Part shown: in pieces, positions 44,580-56,044 of the stretch
How positions within the stretch are numbered: position 1 is the first letter of the stretch
How the letters are laid out: each line of letters begins with the position of its first letter
From: Salvator merianae
Lineage: Eukaryota > Chordata > Lepidosauria > Squamata > Teiidae
Assembly (NCBI GenBank): GCA_003586115.2
Contig: QVOM02000073.1
Coordinates: forward strand, 63,089,599 to 63,153,598
DNA length: 64,000 nucleotides
Direction of reading: 5' to 3'
The notes under the pieces: generated by a model
What the model was told of the DNA's origin: nothing
Databases searched by the model: none
Seen by the model: only the letters and a program-made list of their open reading frames with translations
Made by a program: the position numbers and the translations under genes

Positions 44580-45350
44580 CATACTTCTTCAACTGTGTTC
44601 TCTGTCTCCATTCTGATCCTCAGCTAACATTTTGCACCAGGAAATATTTAAATCACAGTATCAAAAGGAATATTTGTCTGAATTTTTGCTGGTCAGTTGC
44701 ATTTAGTTAATTGCAGTTCGTCACCTGAAATAGTTTTATACACTAGCTGTTAAAATATTTTGACATAATAAACTTCTCTTGTGTTATATTCAATTAAGGT
44801 ATTTTAACTCTTAGAAATTAATGCATTGTGTGTGAGAGGCAAGAATATTTTTAAATGAGAAATCTTTAAAAAATGATTATGAATTTCATTGGTGCATAAA
44901 CTTTGATGCATTGATTGAATATGCTCAAGGCAACATTAACAGATGGCCTCCCTTAATGATTTTTGACAGGAGTTAGTTCATGCATTTAATCCTGCTTATT
45001 ATATTAATCATTTATACATAGTACTCTTCTGTAAAAGAAAGATTGTTACTTTTAGTAAACTGAGAAAACACCCGGATCTTGACACCAAGATTTAGATCAA
45101 GCAGGATTATTATTTCCTCAAATGATGACAGTACTACTGTGCTGGTGTCCTGTTTTTAGACTTCCCACAGGCTTGTGGTTGGGTAGTGTAAGAACAGTTG
45201 GGAACTTTTGCATTTTAATGTTCACAAACATATATAGTTTTGGCAGTTGAAATTGGGTTATAGAGCTTATTTGTTTTGTTTTTTGAGGTAGCAAAAGGAA
45301 GAGTTGCTCTTGATAAGCAAACTGCTTTAAAAATATATGTTAGAGTCTTT
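44580..45350. other. Intron, possible conserved non-coding DNA
   Basis: AT-rich, unique-looking; 44875-45030 has homeodomain-type words (TAATGATT, TTAATCA) and no repeat signs. Conservation cannot be judged from one sequence. Confidence 0.35.
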
Positions 45351-45790
45351 AGGCCTTTTCACACTTTCATCAGGGATAATTCCAGGTGGATCGCTGGAAT
45401 GTGTTATCTACACTGCAATCCACTGCAATTGTCCTGAGTGTCTGGAGCCATTCCCCAGGTTTACCTTCTCTGGATAGCTTAAAAGCGGTCCACAAATTGT
45501 CCTGTAGCATGGGGAATGGTGTGTTTGCAGCACTTCCTGGTGTTGCAAAGCGAGGGGCCTTGGGACCTTCAAGGCTTGAATATTCACACCGCAAGACTTG
45601 CCCCACCCTCACACACTGGCTGCAACATCCACTTGCCCAATCGTGTCAAGGGGTGGGTGGGACATCTAATAGTATGTCCAATAGAACAGGGAGGTCTGCT
45701 GTTTGCATTGCTAGAGCAGATGGACAGAATAGGCCTGTTCCCAGAAGAGGCCATCCAGAAAAGTGCCTGTCCCTGTGTGCTGGTTTAACA
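45351..45790. mobile_element. hAT-like MITE family A, copy A1
   Basis: Starts AGGCCTTTTCACACTTTC, the cleanest example of this terminus, then CAGGGATAATTCCAGGTGGATC. The right end was not fixed. Its interior differs from A2-A5, so it may be a related subfamily. A 171-codon frame here is chance. Confidence 0.5.
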
Positions 45791-45794
45791 GGGG

Positions 45795-47538
45795 GACCCA
45801 TTGTAGCTGTCAGGCTTCAAAGCTCATACAAGCTTCAAAGTAGCTTCGGGTGGTATCCCAGAACAGACTATCCAAGTGTGGGCAACCTTCTAGGCCAGTG
45901 AACCAATCCAGCAAGGAACTGCTCTAGTCAGAGCAATTATAGCTGGACCACTCCCCCCACCTGCACAAGTCCAAAAATGGCCTTTAAGACATTATGTCTA
46001 ATTGGTACTGCCTGGGTGAACTCATTTTTGAAATGTTAAAAAAATACTTTGGAAGATTGCTCTTATATCCATGTAAAAGAAATGTATGTTAAAGTCTGGT
46101 CTGACCATACCTGACCACAGAAAAGTCTTTATCCTACGAAGACCTAAGAATGACCTTCCTGATGTATATGATGAAACATGTATAGTAAAGCCATCTGTTC
46201 AAAGTTAATCATGTGTAGAAACAAATCTGAGAAAAAGTGACTGTGTAAACAGCTGCTCATATTGTGTTCCTCAAGAACTCAAAGTGAAGTTGTGAGGCTT
46301 CCTGAATCTGGGAAGATTGGAATTTCTAATATCTAAATCTTTGTGCAGTTTTTCCAATTTGTTCCTTAGTTGGCTTGTAGACACTAAAAGAACTGTAGGT
46401 TCTTCTTTATGAAGTGCCAAAGGTCCAAATATAAGCTTCCACAGCTGCAGCATAAAAATGAATCAAACCTTTGCAAGTTTCATGCATAACCACCTGCTTT
46501 TGCCTCCATATTTGCTTTCTCCACGATTGGCATATCTTCAAAGAACTCAACCAGGTCTCTGCAGTTGAGGGCAACCTAACAGTTCACACTGTGGGACAGT
46601 TTTTAAGATGTATGTTCTCTTGTCCCCACTGAATATATTTAACCAGGACAAGATACTTTGGTGAACTTCTGACAAAGGTGAAAAGGTCAGCTATTTCAGT
46701 GAAATAAAAAAAGAAGGTCTCCATCAAGTGATTTGACAGAATGCTCTTGGTTCTACTTGTTCCATAAGACCATAGAGACTTGTAATGCATCTAACTACTT
46801 TGGAGGCTCCATCATATCATTTACCACAGCACCTTTAAGAGGAAGATTAAAGTGGCAGAACTCATCTTTCAAAGCAGCAAAAAGGGTTTCGGACGTGATG
46901 GCATCCTTTTCGTAAATCTAAAAAAAAAATTCTTCCACAGGCACCTCTGTGGTAATAAAAAAGCAAAATGAAGCTTCCGCCTTTGTGGCAATATCCATAG
47001 TTCATCCAAACAATTATCCTGTGGAAAACTGCTTCTTCGGTCTCTTTCACTTACATATACAAAACATCGTGAGCTGTGATTTTAAATATCTCACTCACAA
47101 GAGAAAGCAAAACCCTTTTGAGATTTGTGCACTTCAACCTCAATCGCAGCTGAGAACATCATTTGCATGAAGCAGGAAGCACTAACTGACCCTTCCTTAA
47201 CATGACCGCAGGCTGCCAGGACCATTGGAAGGAGGAGGGGGAAAAAATGTTATCCTTTTCCACCCTACTGCATTTGCTTCTTTCTCCCTTCTGAGCAAGT
47301 GGCATGTGCATTTACCTCACTATTAATACCTTCAATGGCTGCATGGCAGATATTTGAAACTGGCCAGCTCTGAAATCTTTCTAATTCTTTCTTTCAGTTT
47401 GAGAAGATTGTCTTGATGAAAGCTTCTTGTGCCTTGTGTTGCCTGGAATTTTTGGAAGAACTTTAATTTCATTGGCAGTGCAAGAGATGCTGCTGCACTA
47501 TGTTCGTTTAATAAGAGAGCCATCCATAGATTCCTTTC
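45795..47538. other. Intron, nothing recognised
   Basis: No supported gene or repeat. Several short frames without motifs. Confidence 0.45.
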
Positions 47539-47540
47539 TA

Positions 47541-47976
47541 AGGGCCTTTTTGCACTTTCCACTGCAGAACGAGATAATTATCATGTTCTACGGTGGAACA
47601 GAACTCACAGCGCGGCGACCATCCGCATTCTGAGGCCTTGGAAAAGATCATCAGCAGGTTATCAGCATTCGCAGTGTGAATGCTGTCGTTCTGCACCATG
47701 AAACTTCCAGCCCCTCCATGGTGACCAGCAATGCCACACAACAGCGCAGCTACAGCTACAGTCACACCACGCCACGCCACTCTGCATTCATACCTGATGT
47801 ACTGGGCTACTGTCCAGCTGCTCCCGGTACAGCTATGGAGCACGATTTTGTGTTCCACAGCAGGTGGTAATCAGGAGCAGCTGTAGTCTGCTCCTGATCA
47901 CCAGGGCCTCCACAAAATGCGGAAGCACTTGACTAGCATCCCTGATACTCGCTAGTGTCAAGCACCAAAAGACCCA
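47541..47976 (-). mobile_element. hAT-like MITE family A, copy A3
   Basis: Starts AGGGCCTTTTTGCACTTTCC. Contains GTGTGAATGCTG, GGAGCACGATTTTGTGTTCC, AATCAGGAGCAGCTG and CTAGTGTCAAG. The order is the reverse of A2 and A4, so it lies in the opposite orientation. 47,860-47,900 also holds a self-complementary AGGAGCAGCTG/CTGCTCCTGAT hairpin. Confidence 0.62.
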
Positions 47977-48249
47977 GTGCATCCTTGTACACTTTTCACA
48001 GCAGGAACACTGAGGGCCTGACTTCTGCACTAAATCTAGTAGAACCGGCAGTAGAACTTTCAGCAGTGGCGTCAGAAGAACAAAACTCAAGATATATTTT
48101 CTGCTTTTTACTAGAAATCCATGTTATGATAACAACTCCTACCTCTGAGGTACTCCCAACACATGAGCACCCAGTACTAAGGATATATAAATTTCTTATT
48201 CTAAAGGGCAATAGAATCCACTTACTTTCCAACACTGGGAAACCCAGGG

Positions 48250-48466
48250 GCACATCCACACCTAAATTTTAATCCAGCTTCAGTCCACTGTCAGAGTGAA
48301 AGAAGAAATCAGCAAAGTGACTAACCATCTTCTTTCCACATATCTAACCCAAAGGTGACTTTTCTGAGTTAAGATCATGCTCAACGAATACATCTTATTA
48401 CTTCACTGATGTGTTCTCTTAGTCTGAAAGCAGACCAAAGCCGGATTAAAATTTAGGCGTGATTGC
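48250..48466. mobile_element. MITE with ~30-bp inverted repeats
   Basis: Left arm at 48254-48289 (CACACCTAAATTTTAATCCA then GCTTCAGTC) pairs with right arm at 48431-48465 (reverse complement CACGCCTAAATTTTAATCCG then GCTTTGGTC). About 85% identity over some 30 bp. The interior is non-coding. CAGGGGCACATC at the left end resembles hAT termini. Confidence 0.75.
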
Positions 48467-48469
48467 AGT

Positions 48470-49264
48470 ATTGCAATTATAATTATCCCAGCCACACAAA
48501 CTTACAATTACCTTGCTTCCTTACTTACTCTGAACATTTGGTATTGCAGCTGCAGCAAAGAAAATTCTTCAAGGAAAAGGCTGTTCTGTTGGCAGTGCAG
48601 GCCTATTACAGCTTGCAGTTTATAGAAGGATTACACCAATCCTACTTGTTTGTTTGATTGGTTTTGTATCCTTCGAGCCAAGCAGTGATCCTCCACTTTT
48701 GAAATGCTGTGGCTTGCTACTAGTTGTTGACATTTATGAGCAATGCCATGATGCAGTAAGAAAAAAAATCAACAGTTGCTGATTAGTGGTGAACCACTGC
48801 TTTGCTTCTCCCCCTCACCTCACCATATCAGTCACAACTGCTCCAGGCCCTTTTTCTTCATTGGAGAATATTATCTAGCCATTCCTGCATTCCTTCTCCC
48901 ATTCCTCCTCCTTTATCTTTGCAAAGAAAAAGAAAAAGATATCTCCAGCTCTTTCTGAGTTGCCACGAAGGCAAACATGGGGCTGACTGATTAATTTGAT
49001 AGCCTGAAAGTTTGCTGATGCTACCTTATAGCCTGGGGTGTTGTGGAAATTGCCTCTGCTAGGAAATTCAGAAGAAGCATGTGCCCTGCTGTGTCTCTCC
49101 CCCCACACACACTGATGTTCCTTTTTTCAGATCATCAAGGCATTCTTCAGCAAACCTAAGACTACTGGCAGTATTCATTTTGGAGAGTGGTATTTTCCTC
49201 CTTGATATCCACTCATGCATAGCAGTGTTTTTTTGTAGATTTATAAGCCCTTACCTCACTTGAT
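48470..49264. other. Intron, nothing recognised
   Basis: Unassigned AT-rich sequence. Confidence 0.4.
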
Positions 49265-49265
49265 G

Positions 49266-49765
49266 TTATTCCAGAATATAGTCTGGACTATATTCTGGAC
49301 TATATTCTGGAATAAGGGCATGCTATCCACACATCAGTGCAGACTGTGGCAGGCCTTGCCCCCCAATCCAGCCTAATCCAACTGGATGAAACATGGACAG
49401 GGCTAGGGTGCCTGGTTTAGCAGTAAGCCTCAACAGTGAAGAGTGCAACCAGCTTAGGGCCAGTGTACTGGACCATGGAACATGTCCCTTTGGTCCAGTA
49501 TATCACTGGTCACCATTTTCAGCAGTGCTACCAGAAGCACCATTGAAAGTGGGTCCACTCTGAAAATGGCTGGAAACTCCAAAGTCTCAGCACTGCCTCC
49601 GAGGGCACTTTGAAGGCAGTGGCTGGTTGTGGAATGAGATGGAATGATCCTGTCCCACTCCAGTTGCAGCCCATCACAGCATGGAACTGGTTGCTTATTC
49701 CATGACAGGGTGCCCTGCCATGTCACAGAACAGAGACGGTGAGTGCAGAAAGGACCATACACTAG
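49266..49765. mobile_element. Non-autonomous DNA transposon family B, copy B6
   Basis: Interior words match B4 (GGTCCAGTATATCACTGG, GTGGGTCC, GCATGGAACTGGTTGCTTATT) and it ends AGTGCAGAAAGGACCATAC, a degraded AGGGCC terminus. The left end starts with an 18-bp inverted repeat (TTATTCCAGAATATAGTC at 49266-49283 and its complement at 49298-49315). Confidence 0.58.
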
Positions 49766-49769
49766 TGTA

Positions 49770-50275
49770 AAATAATGCAAAAGAGGCATGCAGATCTTTA
49801 GCCATTACACTGGGATTCTTTTTAACTCCTTGTACACCTTGTTCTGGAAAGGCTTTTTTTAATTGGAAAACAATTAATGGTAAAAATGGTAAAAATGCAT
49901 CTTCTCCATTTGTATTCTATCTGCCCAACCATGGATCCATGGAGGCCACCAACTTTAGCAATGACTTTGTAGTTTTTTCCAGCATCGTAGATGTCTTTTC
50001 TTTTTTTCTTTTTTTTTTGGAAGCCCTTAACCGCCTCTTCCAATGAGGGCATGATCCACTCCCAAAAATCTTTGTCACTAAAAGCATATAGTGATGGTTA
50101 CAATGTTGCTGTTTAATAGGAGAAGGGATGTCAAACTCAACTGTCTGTCTTTTCATTGCTAGGAATGTCTGATTTGCTTTCTTGCCTTAAGAGAGCCTGT
50201 TTCCAGCAAGGGCAGTACATATTGATAAGTTTCTTTAATAAAGACATGCAAGAGTACCATATTTTGAATAAAAAG
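49770..50275. other. Intron, nothing recognised
   Basis: Unassigned, with a T-rich run at 49998-50019. Confidence 0.4.
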
Positions 50276-50465
50276 ATACAGCCGTGTTAGTCTGGATTAG
50301 TAAGCAAGGGTGTCTAGTAAGCACCTTAGATACTAATAAAAAGAAGTTGGCAGCATGAGCTTTCATAGACTAAGCCTAGGCTTAGTCTATGAAAGCTCAT
50401 GCTATCAATTTCTTTTTCTTTGTTAATCTCTAAGATACTGCTAGACCCCCTTTGCTATATTTTCA
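50276..50465. repeat. Fold-back repeat with a 52-bp perfect palindrome at its centre
   Basis: 50352-50403 reads the same on both strands: 26-base halves centred on CCTAGG with no spacer. Homology continues outward imperfectly: the left arm read in reverse (TTAGTATCTAAGGTGCTTACTAGAC) matches the right arm (TTAATCTCTAAGATACTGCTAGAC). So two copies of one repeat end sit head to head. The words TGAAAGCTCATGCT and GTTAGTCTCTAAGGTGC belong to a widespread reptile repeat, probably a DNA transposon. Left end GATACAGCCGTGTTAGTCTG is its other terminus. Confidence 0.85.
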
Positions 50466-50584
50466 ATTTTTTTAAAAAAAAATCAGAAACGTTTTTCTTA
50501 GTATTAAGATTTGGATGAAAATCAGCTCATGTTTTAGGTCACATTGATGCAGAAACAATTGTACTGGGTTCACAAACTTTCAGT

Positions 50585-50985
50585 CTGTTCACAGTTACGC
50601 TCTAGTGAGCATCTGCATGCTCACTAGGTAAGTGCTTCCGCATTTTGTGTAGGCACTAGTGATCAGGAGCAGCTACAACCACTCCCAATGGCTACTAGCT
50701 GTGGAGCACAAAACTGTAGCTTTGCAGCTACTTTCCGGTGCAAATACTGCAAGCCGTGGCACAGCTGTGGCTACACAGTCATGCACTGTGTCCCTGATCG
50801 CCATGGCAGCTGCTGGATGTTTCCCAGCTGCTGTCGTGGCAAAGCAGGCAACATTCACACTGCAAGCACTGGAAGCCCATTTCTGGGATGTTCCAGCCCA
50901 TCACAGTGCAGCTGGCCACTGCACCACAGGGACTGTTCCACCTTGGAATGTCCGGATTTGAACTGCTAGCAGCTATAGACAACAG
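50585..50985 (+). mobile_element. hAT-like MITE family A, copy A4
   Basis: Contains CTAGTGAGCATCTGCATGCTC, GCTTCCGCATTTTGTG, CACTAGTGATCAGGAGCAGC, CTACTAGCTGTGGAGCACAA and ends near GTTCCACCTTGGAATGTCC. Same order and orientation as A2. Ends not precisely fixed. Open frames on both strands here are chance. Confidence 0.62.
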
Positions 50986-50989
50986 CAAA

Positions 50990-52958
50990 ACTGGCCTTTA
51001 GTAAATAGCATTTTCACCCTGCTTTTCCTAGTGATCCTGTGTACTGAATTCTGTCTATAGGGTCTAAAACAAACCATTTCATCAATTAAAATATTGGATA
51101 TTTCTTGTTTCATTACTAGAGTTAATTAAAGTCCAAGCAAATAAAGTAGTTAATGAAGGCTTAATTTAGTTGAATTATTACCAATTGACTCAGCACAAAT
51201 GCATATGCTATGGGTATGCCACCATGTCAAGAGATCTTTAAACATCTATTCAGAAATAGCTATCAGATTTGAAATAATTTAGTATACCAGATAAAAGGAG
51301 CATGATTTGAATTCCAATGATGAATACGAAATTCATAAGCACACAAACATAGCACCAGTATATATAGTTCTAATGTATAGGACATAAATGGCCAACACAT
51401 TATTTATGAGCCAATGTAACAATGAGAAAGGTCATTGAAAAACCCACATTCAAACATACTGTGTTTTCTAATATGGAAAAACATCATACATTGAAATAAT
51501 AATTTCTTTAAAAACATTGCAACTTACTTTATATTCAGCGCCCACCATATAAATGTTATAATCAATGTACAGTAGAGATCCACAAAGTAGCAGTGCTCAT
51601 TTGTACTGTGTCACTTTGCGAATGCCACATCCTCCTTCATAACAGTCAGTGAAAAACAGCCTTGCACAGCATGTAGTTCATCTTCAGTTCCCTGTTTTTT
51701 CTATCATATGTGTGCATTTGGGCTTGAACAGTTGCCTAGAAGCTGCCTGTTAGCAGTTATCATCTTCATTCTTTTTATCTGTTTCCCCTGTTGCAGTAAA
51801 TCTCATTATTACATTTCAAAAGAAGGCTGCCTTCAGTTCCACTGTACTCTCAATGCCATGCTATTATTACTTATTGTGAATGAACTGAATGGAAATATTG
51901 CTACAGAGCGCAATGTTTGCCGTTTTATTTTTTCCAGCCTAGCTCAGTTGCAGAACAGAGGATATTAGCTGACCCTTTTCTTGCTTCAGGCTGCCAATAT
52001 TTCTTCTTTAGTCAACCTTCAAATGTAAAATTAAAAACAGGTTACTACTGATATTCAGGTGAAATAAGATGTGTAAGCTTAAAGTAGGGGAAAAAAAACA
52101 ATTTACCTTCTAGATGTGGTAGTGAAAAGAAATAGTTTTAGCAATTTTTAAAGATAAGAAGAGACTGAGGGAAGAAGAACTTTATACTAACCTGCAATTA
52201 AACCATACATGGCAGTACATAAAGGCAAAGAAACTAATTAGAACAATTTTACTAGCATTTGAAGGATAAAATAATTATATCAAGTCACAATCATGCAATG
52301 CATCCTTCTGAGGTTCCTCTAAAAACCTCAACTGTAATAATCACAACACTGACTTGTACATATGAAAAGTTCCCAAAAGCTATGAGACGCTACGGAGATT
52401 CTTTTTAGGCTTTATCATATCTAGTGGTTCAAGCACTGTGTACTTGTACTTACAGTTGGCTCACATAATACTGTAGTTTGGTTGCATAAGTGCTACCGTG
52501 TAGTGGAAAACTAAGTTATGCAAAAAATTGCTAACTGTGGAAACCCAGACATGAATGCTACATAAGGATGCTTACTTGGAGAATGAGTTCCTTGTAAATA
52601 AGCTGTCTGTCCTTCTCATAAATCCATGCATAATCCAAATTTGCAACTCTTTCTGAGCTCTTTTCTTCACAAATTATGTTGTAACAATGAGCAGTTAGAA
52701 GTAATCCCCCAAAATGAAAGAGTGGTACAGGAGTTGTCACTTGCCCCATTTTTCCCAGGAGACTTCCAGACTGTTAAACCCCTTTCTAGAGACTATTCTG
52801 GAAGGAATAGGATAGAAAGAAACATGGCTTTCAGTTCGAACACAAATTAGCTCCCTACAATGTTTGAAAGTGAAGTTCTGAGAAGAAAAATAATGAAAGG
52901 CAGTTTGGAGAGAGAATGGAGAAGGCGAGAGACTCCCTGTTTCTTATCAGACTAAAAT
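50990..52958. other. Intron, nothing recognised
   Basis: Long AT-rich stretch with no repeat family or coding signal. Confidence 0.5.
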
Positions 52959-52960
52959 TC

Positions 52961-53247
52961 AGGCCACATCTCCACACCATGAGGGGATATGCCTGAAGGT
53001 GGTTCCTCCACAGAAGCACCTACCCTCCCCATCACTGGATGCTTCCTAGTCTCCACTTTGGAATGCACGCATGCCTAACAAGTGAGGAACAAGGTGCTCA
53101 TCACTGGAGCACAATTTTGTATCCCTACCCTGGGTGCCTCAGGTGGGTGTTACATTCTCCAGCAGATGTACTGTGCAGCAAAGTGGGAATGTGATTTCTA
53201 TCACCCTCCTGGGAAGCACCCAGAATAGTATGTGGAGATACAGCCTT
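52961..53247. mobile_element. MITE with AGGCYRYATCTCCACA inverted ends
   Basis: Left end AGGCCACATCTCCACACCAT; right end reverse complement AAGGCTGTATCTCCACATAC. About 287 bp, with no coding capacity. Target duplication not evident. Confidence 0.65.
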
Positions 53248-53249
53248 AA

Positions 53250-54328
53250 TTAGAGAAGACTCTGCATTCCCAAGAGTTTACTGTTTCCTCTTGAAGACAG
53301 TTGATGTCAAAACAATATTTCCCACATGACTGATTCCTTAAGCAGTTTCAAAAGCAGGTTCAGCACAGCTCCTTTGGACCATACCGGAACAACAGTGCAG
53401 TGATCACATGTCACAATGTGCCTAAAGAGGGCCTAGAGTATGGTGAATGAAAGTTACCATCACCCAGCCCGCTTCTTGGAGTGTAATCTACTCCTGGGAG
53501 CACTTTATTTGCAGAGCAGGAAAAGCCTCTTTGCAGCTGTCTTGGCAGGTTCACTCCTGCCACAACAGTGCAGATGTTGGCAGCAAGACCAGTTGACCTC
53601 CCTCTCCAGAGCCCCGTGGTGTTTCACCCAGATCTTTAAATGGCTGACTTCTGAGGCCGTTCCTAGAGCCTAGCTAAATGTCTCCAGAAAAATCTTCAAT
53701 GCTGGGAACATCCATTTCCTGACCTCAAAGTTAATATATGGTGGGATGCATCACTCAAGCGGATGGCTATCTAACCCACTCCTGGGCCAAAACAAGCACT
53801 CCAGCCAGGAGAATCTCCTCCAAGAATGCAGTGCCTTTTGCACAGAGCTTGTCCAAGTTCATTTTAAATTCATTTTTCCTATGCATCTTCTTTGCGCAAG
53901 GGGAGGAAAAAATAAGGAGCATGGAGAGATGTCGTGAAAGATCTGATGTATTTTTGGATTTACTTTATTTGAAAAAAAAAACTAAAATATTTGAAGAGAA
54001 CAAGAGACAGAAAGAGAGACAGATCTGAATAGATCAGAGCTAAATGAGATGAATTTATAATAGCTTAATCACTTACTTACTTTGTTCCCCATTCTGGAAT
54101 TAATTAGTGAAGGGTGGAATAAATTATAAATAAATAGGAAACTGAGAGAATGTACAAGACTGACCTCAAATGGAGTAGGCAACCCTAAGAGTGTCCATAA
54201 TCCAAGCATATTCAGTTTTCTAACAGTACGTGTTGACTTCTTGTTACAGAAAACACTACTTGACTGGTTCCTAGAACTTTATGTGGCTCTAACGTGTCCC
54301 CATGCCCTTCAAACAACTAAATTGTGCT
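53250..54328. other. Intron, nothing recognised
   Basis: Unassigned. The plus frames at 53440-54028 have no motif. Confidence 0.45.
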
Positions 54329-54329
54329 C

Positions 54330-54667
54330 CACAACTAACTAGCCTATTCCCAGCAAGTACATTCACACCAGTTTCTAGGTGCAAATAGACAACCATGCGG
54401 TGTATGGCGGCTGTGCCTGCATAATTGTGCAAACATGCCTGCGAAATCCACAGCAATGCCAATCGCCATAGTAGCGGCCAGACGCTTCCCGGACACTGTC
54501 ATGGTGAGGAGCAGGACACAAGCATTCAAAGTGTGAATGCTGGTATCCTGCTGGTATTCCACTCTAGGGCCCCACAGTGCAGACAGCTTCCATGCTGTAT
54601 TGTCCATTCCACACTAGAACAGAATAGTTTATCCTGTTCTAACTTGGAAAGTGTGAAAATTCCCCCT
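54330..54667 (+). mobile_element. hAT-like MITE family A, copy A5
   Basis: Ends GGAAAGTGTGAAAATTCCCC, the reverse of the AGGGxxTTTTCACACTTTCC terminus. Contains AGTGTGAATGCTGGTATCCTG and GGTATTCCACTCTAGG. The left end is poorly defined. Confidence 0.55.
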
Positions 54668-54669
54668 CA

Positions 54670-55914
54670 TGCAACTGGCCTACAGAATGCTCCAGAAGTC
54701 TGGAAACCACCTTTGGAAACATCCTAGCTGTAGGACAGAATAAAGCACTCCAAGGGCAGATCAGCAGCAAATTTGCCTCTTCTGCTACTGTGAATGTAGG
54801 AAGCAAATTAACACAGCAATTCCCACCCATGCAGGTTTCACATCAGACTCAAAATGCCTGACTGCTAAGGGTATTTGGAAATCTTGCATCTGCGGAACAG
54901 CAACTCCATAGCAGCAAGGATTTTGGAGGCCCCAATCCACACCATTTGACCAATATGGCTGTTGCCTTGGAGGCAATTCCCATGGATCCTGCACCTCCCA
55001 CCCCTGAAGCAACTGACATCTCAGCTGTATCAAAGCTGCCTATGAAAAATAATTCCTGTATGCATAAGTATGGATTAAATAATTCATTTATTAAGATACT
55101 TTCTCTGTTCCAGCAATGTAAATAAGGCTTAAGCTATAGACTAGAGAAAATGTGTTACAAAGCCATTGGCTGCTAATTCAACTTAAAACATTTATTGTTC
55201 GGTTATTTTGTTTTTTACCAGCCAGGACTTAGTGCCAAGATTTAATTAAGCCATCCTGGTATATTAATGTTCTAAGTGCATATCAACAGTGCTGTTTCTT
55301 TCTTTCTTTTTCCTTTTGTACTATGTATCACAGGGGGGAAGTGGGCATTAAAGGGAAAAAAAATAATTAGCTGGTGATTAGGAGACTGAAAATGAAAGAT
55401 TTTTTTTCTTCATCTATGTTAAAAAGAGTTGTATATAATGTCAGATGGTGGATGATAGAAACTTGGGTCAAATTTCATTTGCACGCATCTTGAGTTTTGT
55501 TATGGATTTACAACGTAATGGCTGGAAACGGCATAGTGATTAAGATTGTCAAATAGAGGAACACGCTATACTAAACCCTAGGATTTATCACTGAATACTG
55601 AGATAATAATGCATTTTTGTTTACACCAGTAATTAATGTTGTTGAAGAAAGTATGCTGAAAAGCTTGTGTAAGCAAGATTTATCTTTGTTGAATGAGATT
55701 ACCACTGTATGTCACCATTCAAACAGTAATTGGTGCATTTCATTAGAACATAATTGAAACAAGATTGATGTCAGCACCATGTGATAAATAATCATGATAA
55801 ATATTTATTGTGAGCTATAATATAAAGGGGTTGCTTAGAGCTTGTTTATAGCAATATTTCGTATGGAATTCCATGCAGCTCTTGAACTGCAGTGACTTTC
55901 TGTGGAATAATTAA
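54670..55914. other. Intron, with candidate conserved non-coding stretch
   Basis: 55440-55840 is AT-rich, free of repeat signs and dense in TAATTA/TAATTG-type words. It could be regulatory, but this is inference only. Confidence 0.3.
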
Positions 55915-55915
55915 G

Positions 55916-55956
55916 ATTAGATAGATAGTAGGTAGATAGACAGTAGATAGATAGAT

Positions 55957-56010
<54 letters not shown>

Positions 56011-56040
56011 CAGACAGACACAATCACACACACACATACA
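55916..56040. repeat. (GATA)n microsatellite with GACA and CA tail
   Basis: Imperfect TAGA/GATA units from 55916, pure from about 55953 to 56010, then GACAGACAGACA and a short CA repeat. Minus-strand frames rich in SIYLSIYL are translations of the repeat, not a gene. Confidence 0.95.
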
Positions 56041-56044
56041 CGGT

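Noticed and set aside
45386..45901. 171-codon plus-strand frame
   Set aside because: Falls in a family A element and flanking DNA. No recognisable protein or splice sites.
55835..56037. SIYLSIYL-rich minus-strand frames
   Set aside because: Direct translation of the GATA repeat in two frames.
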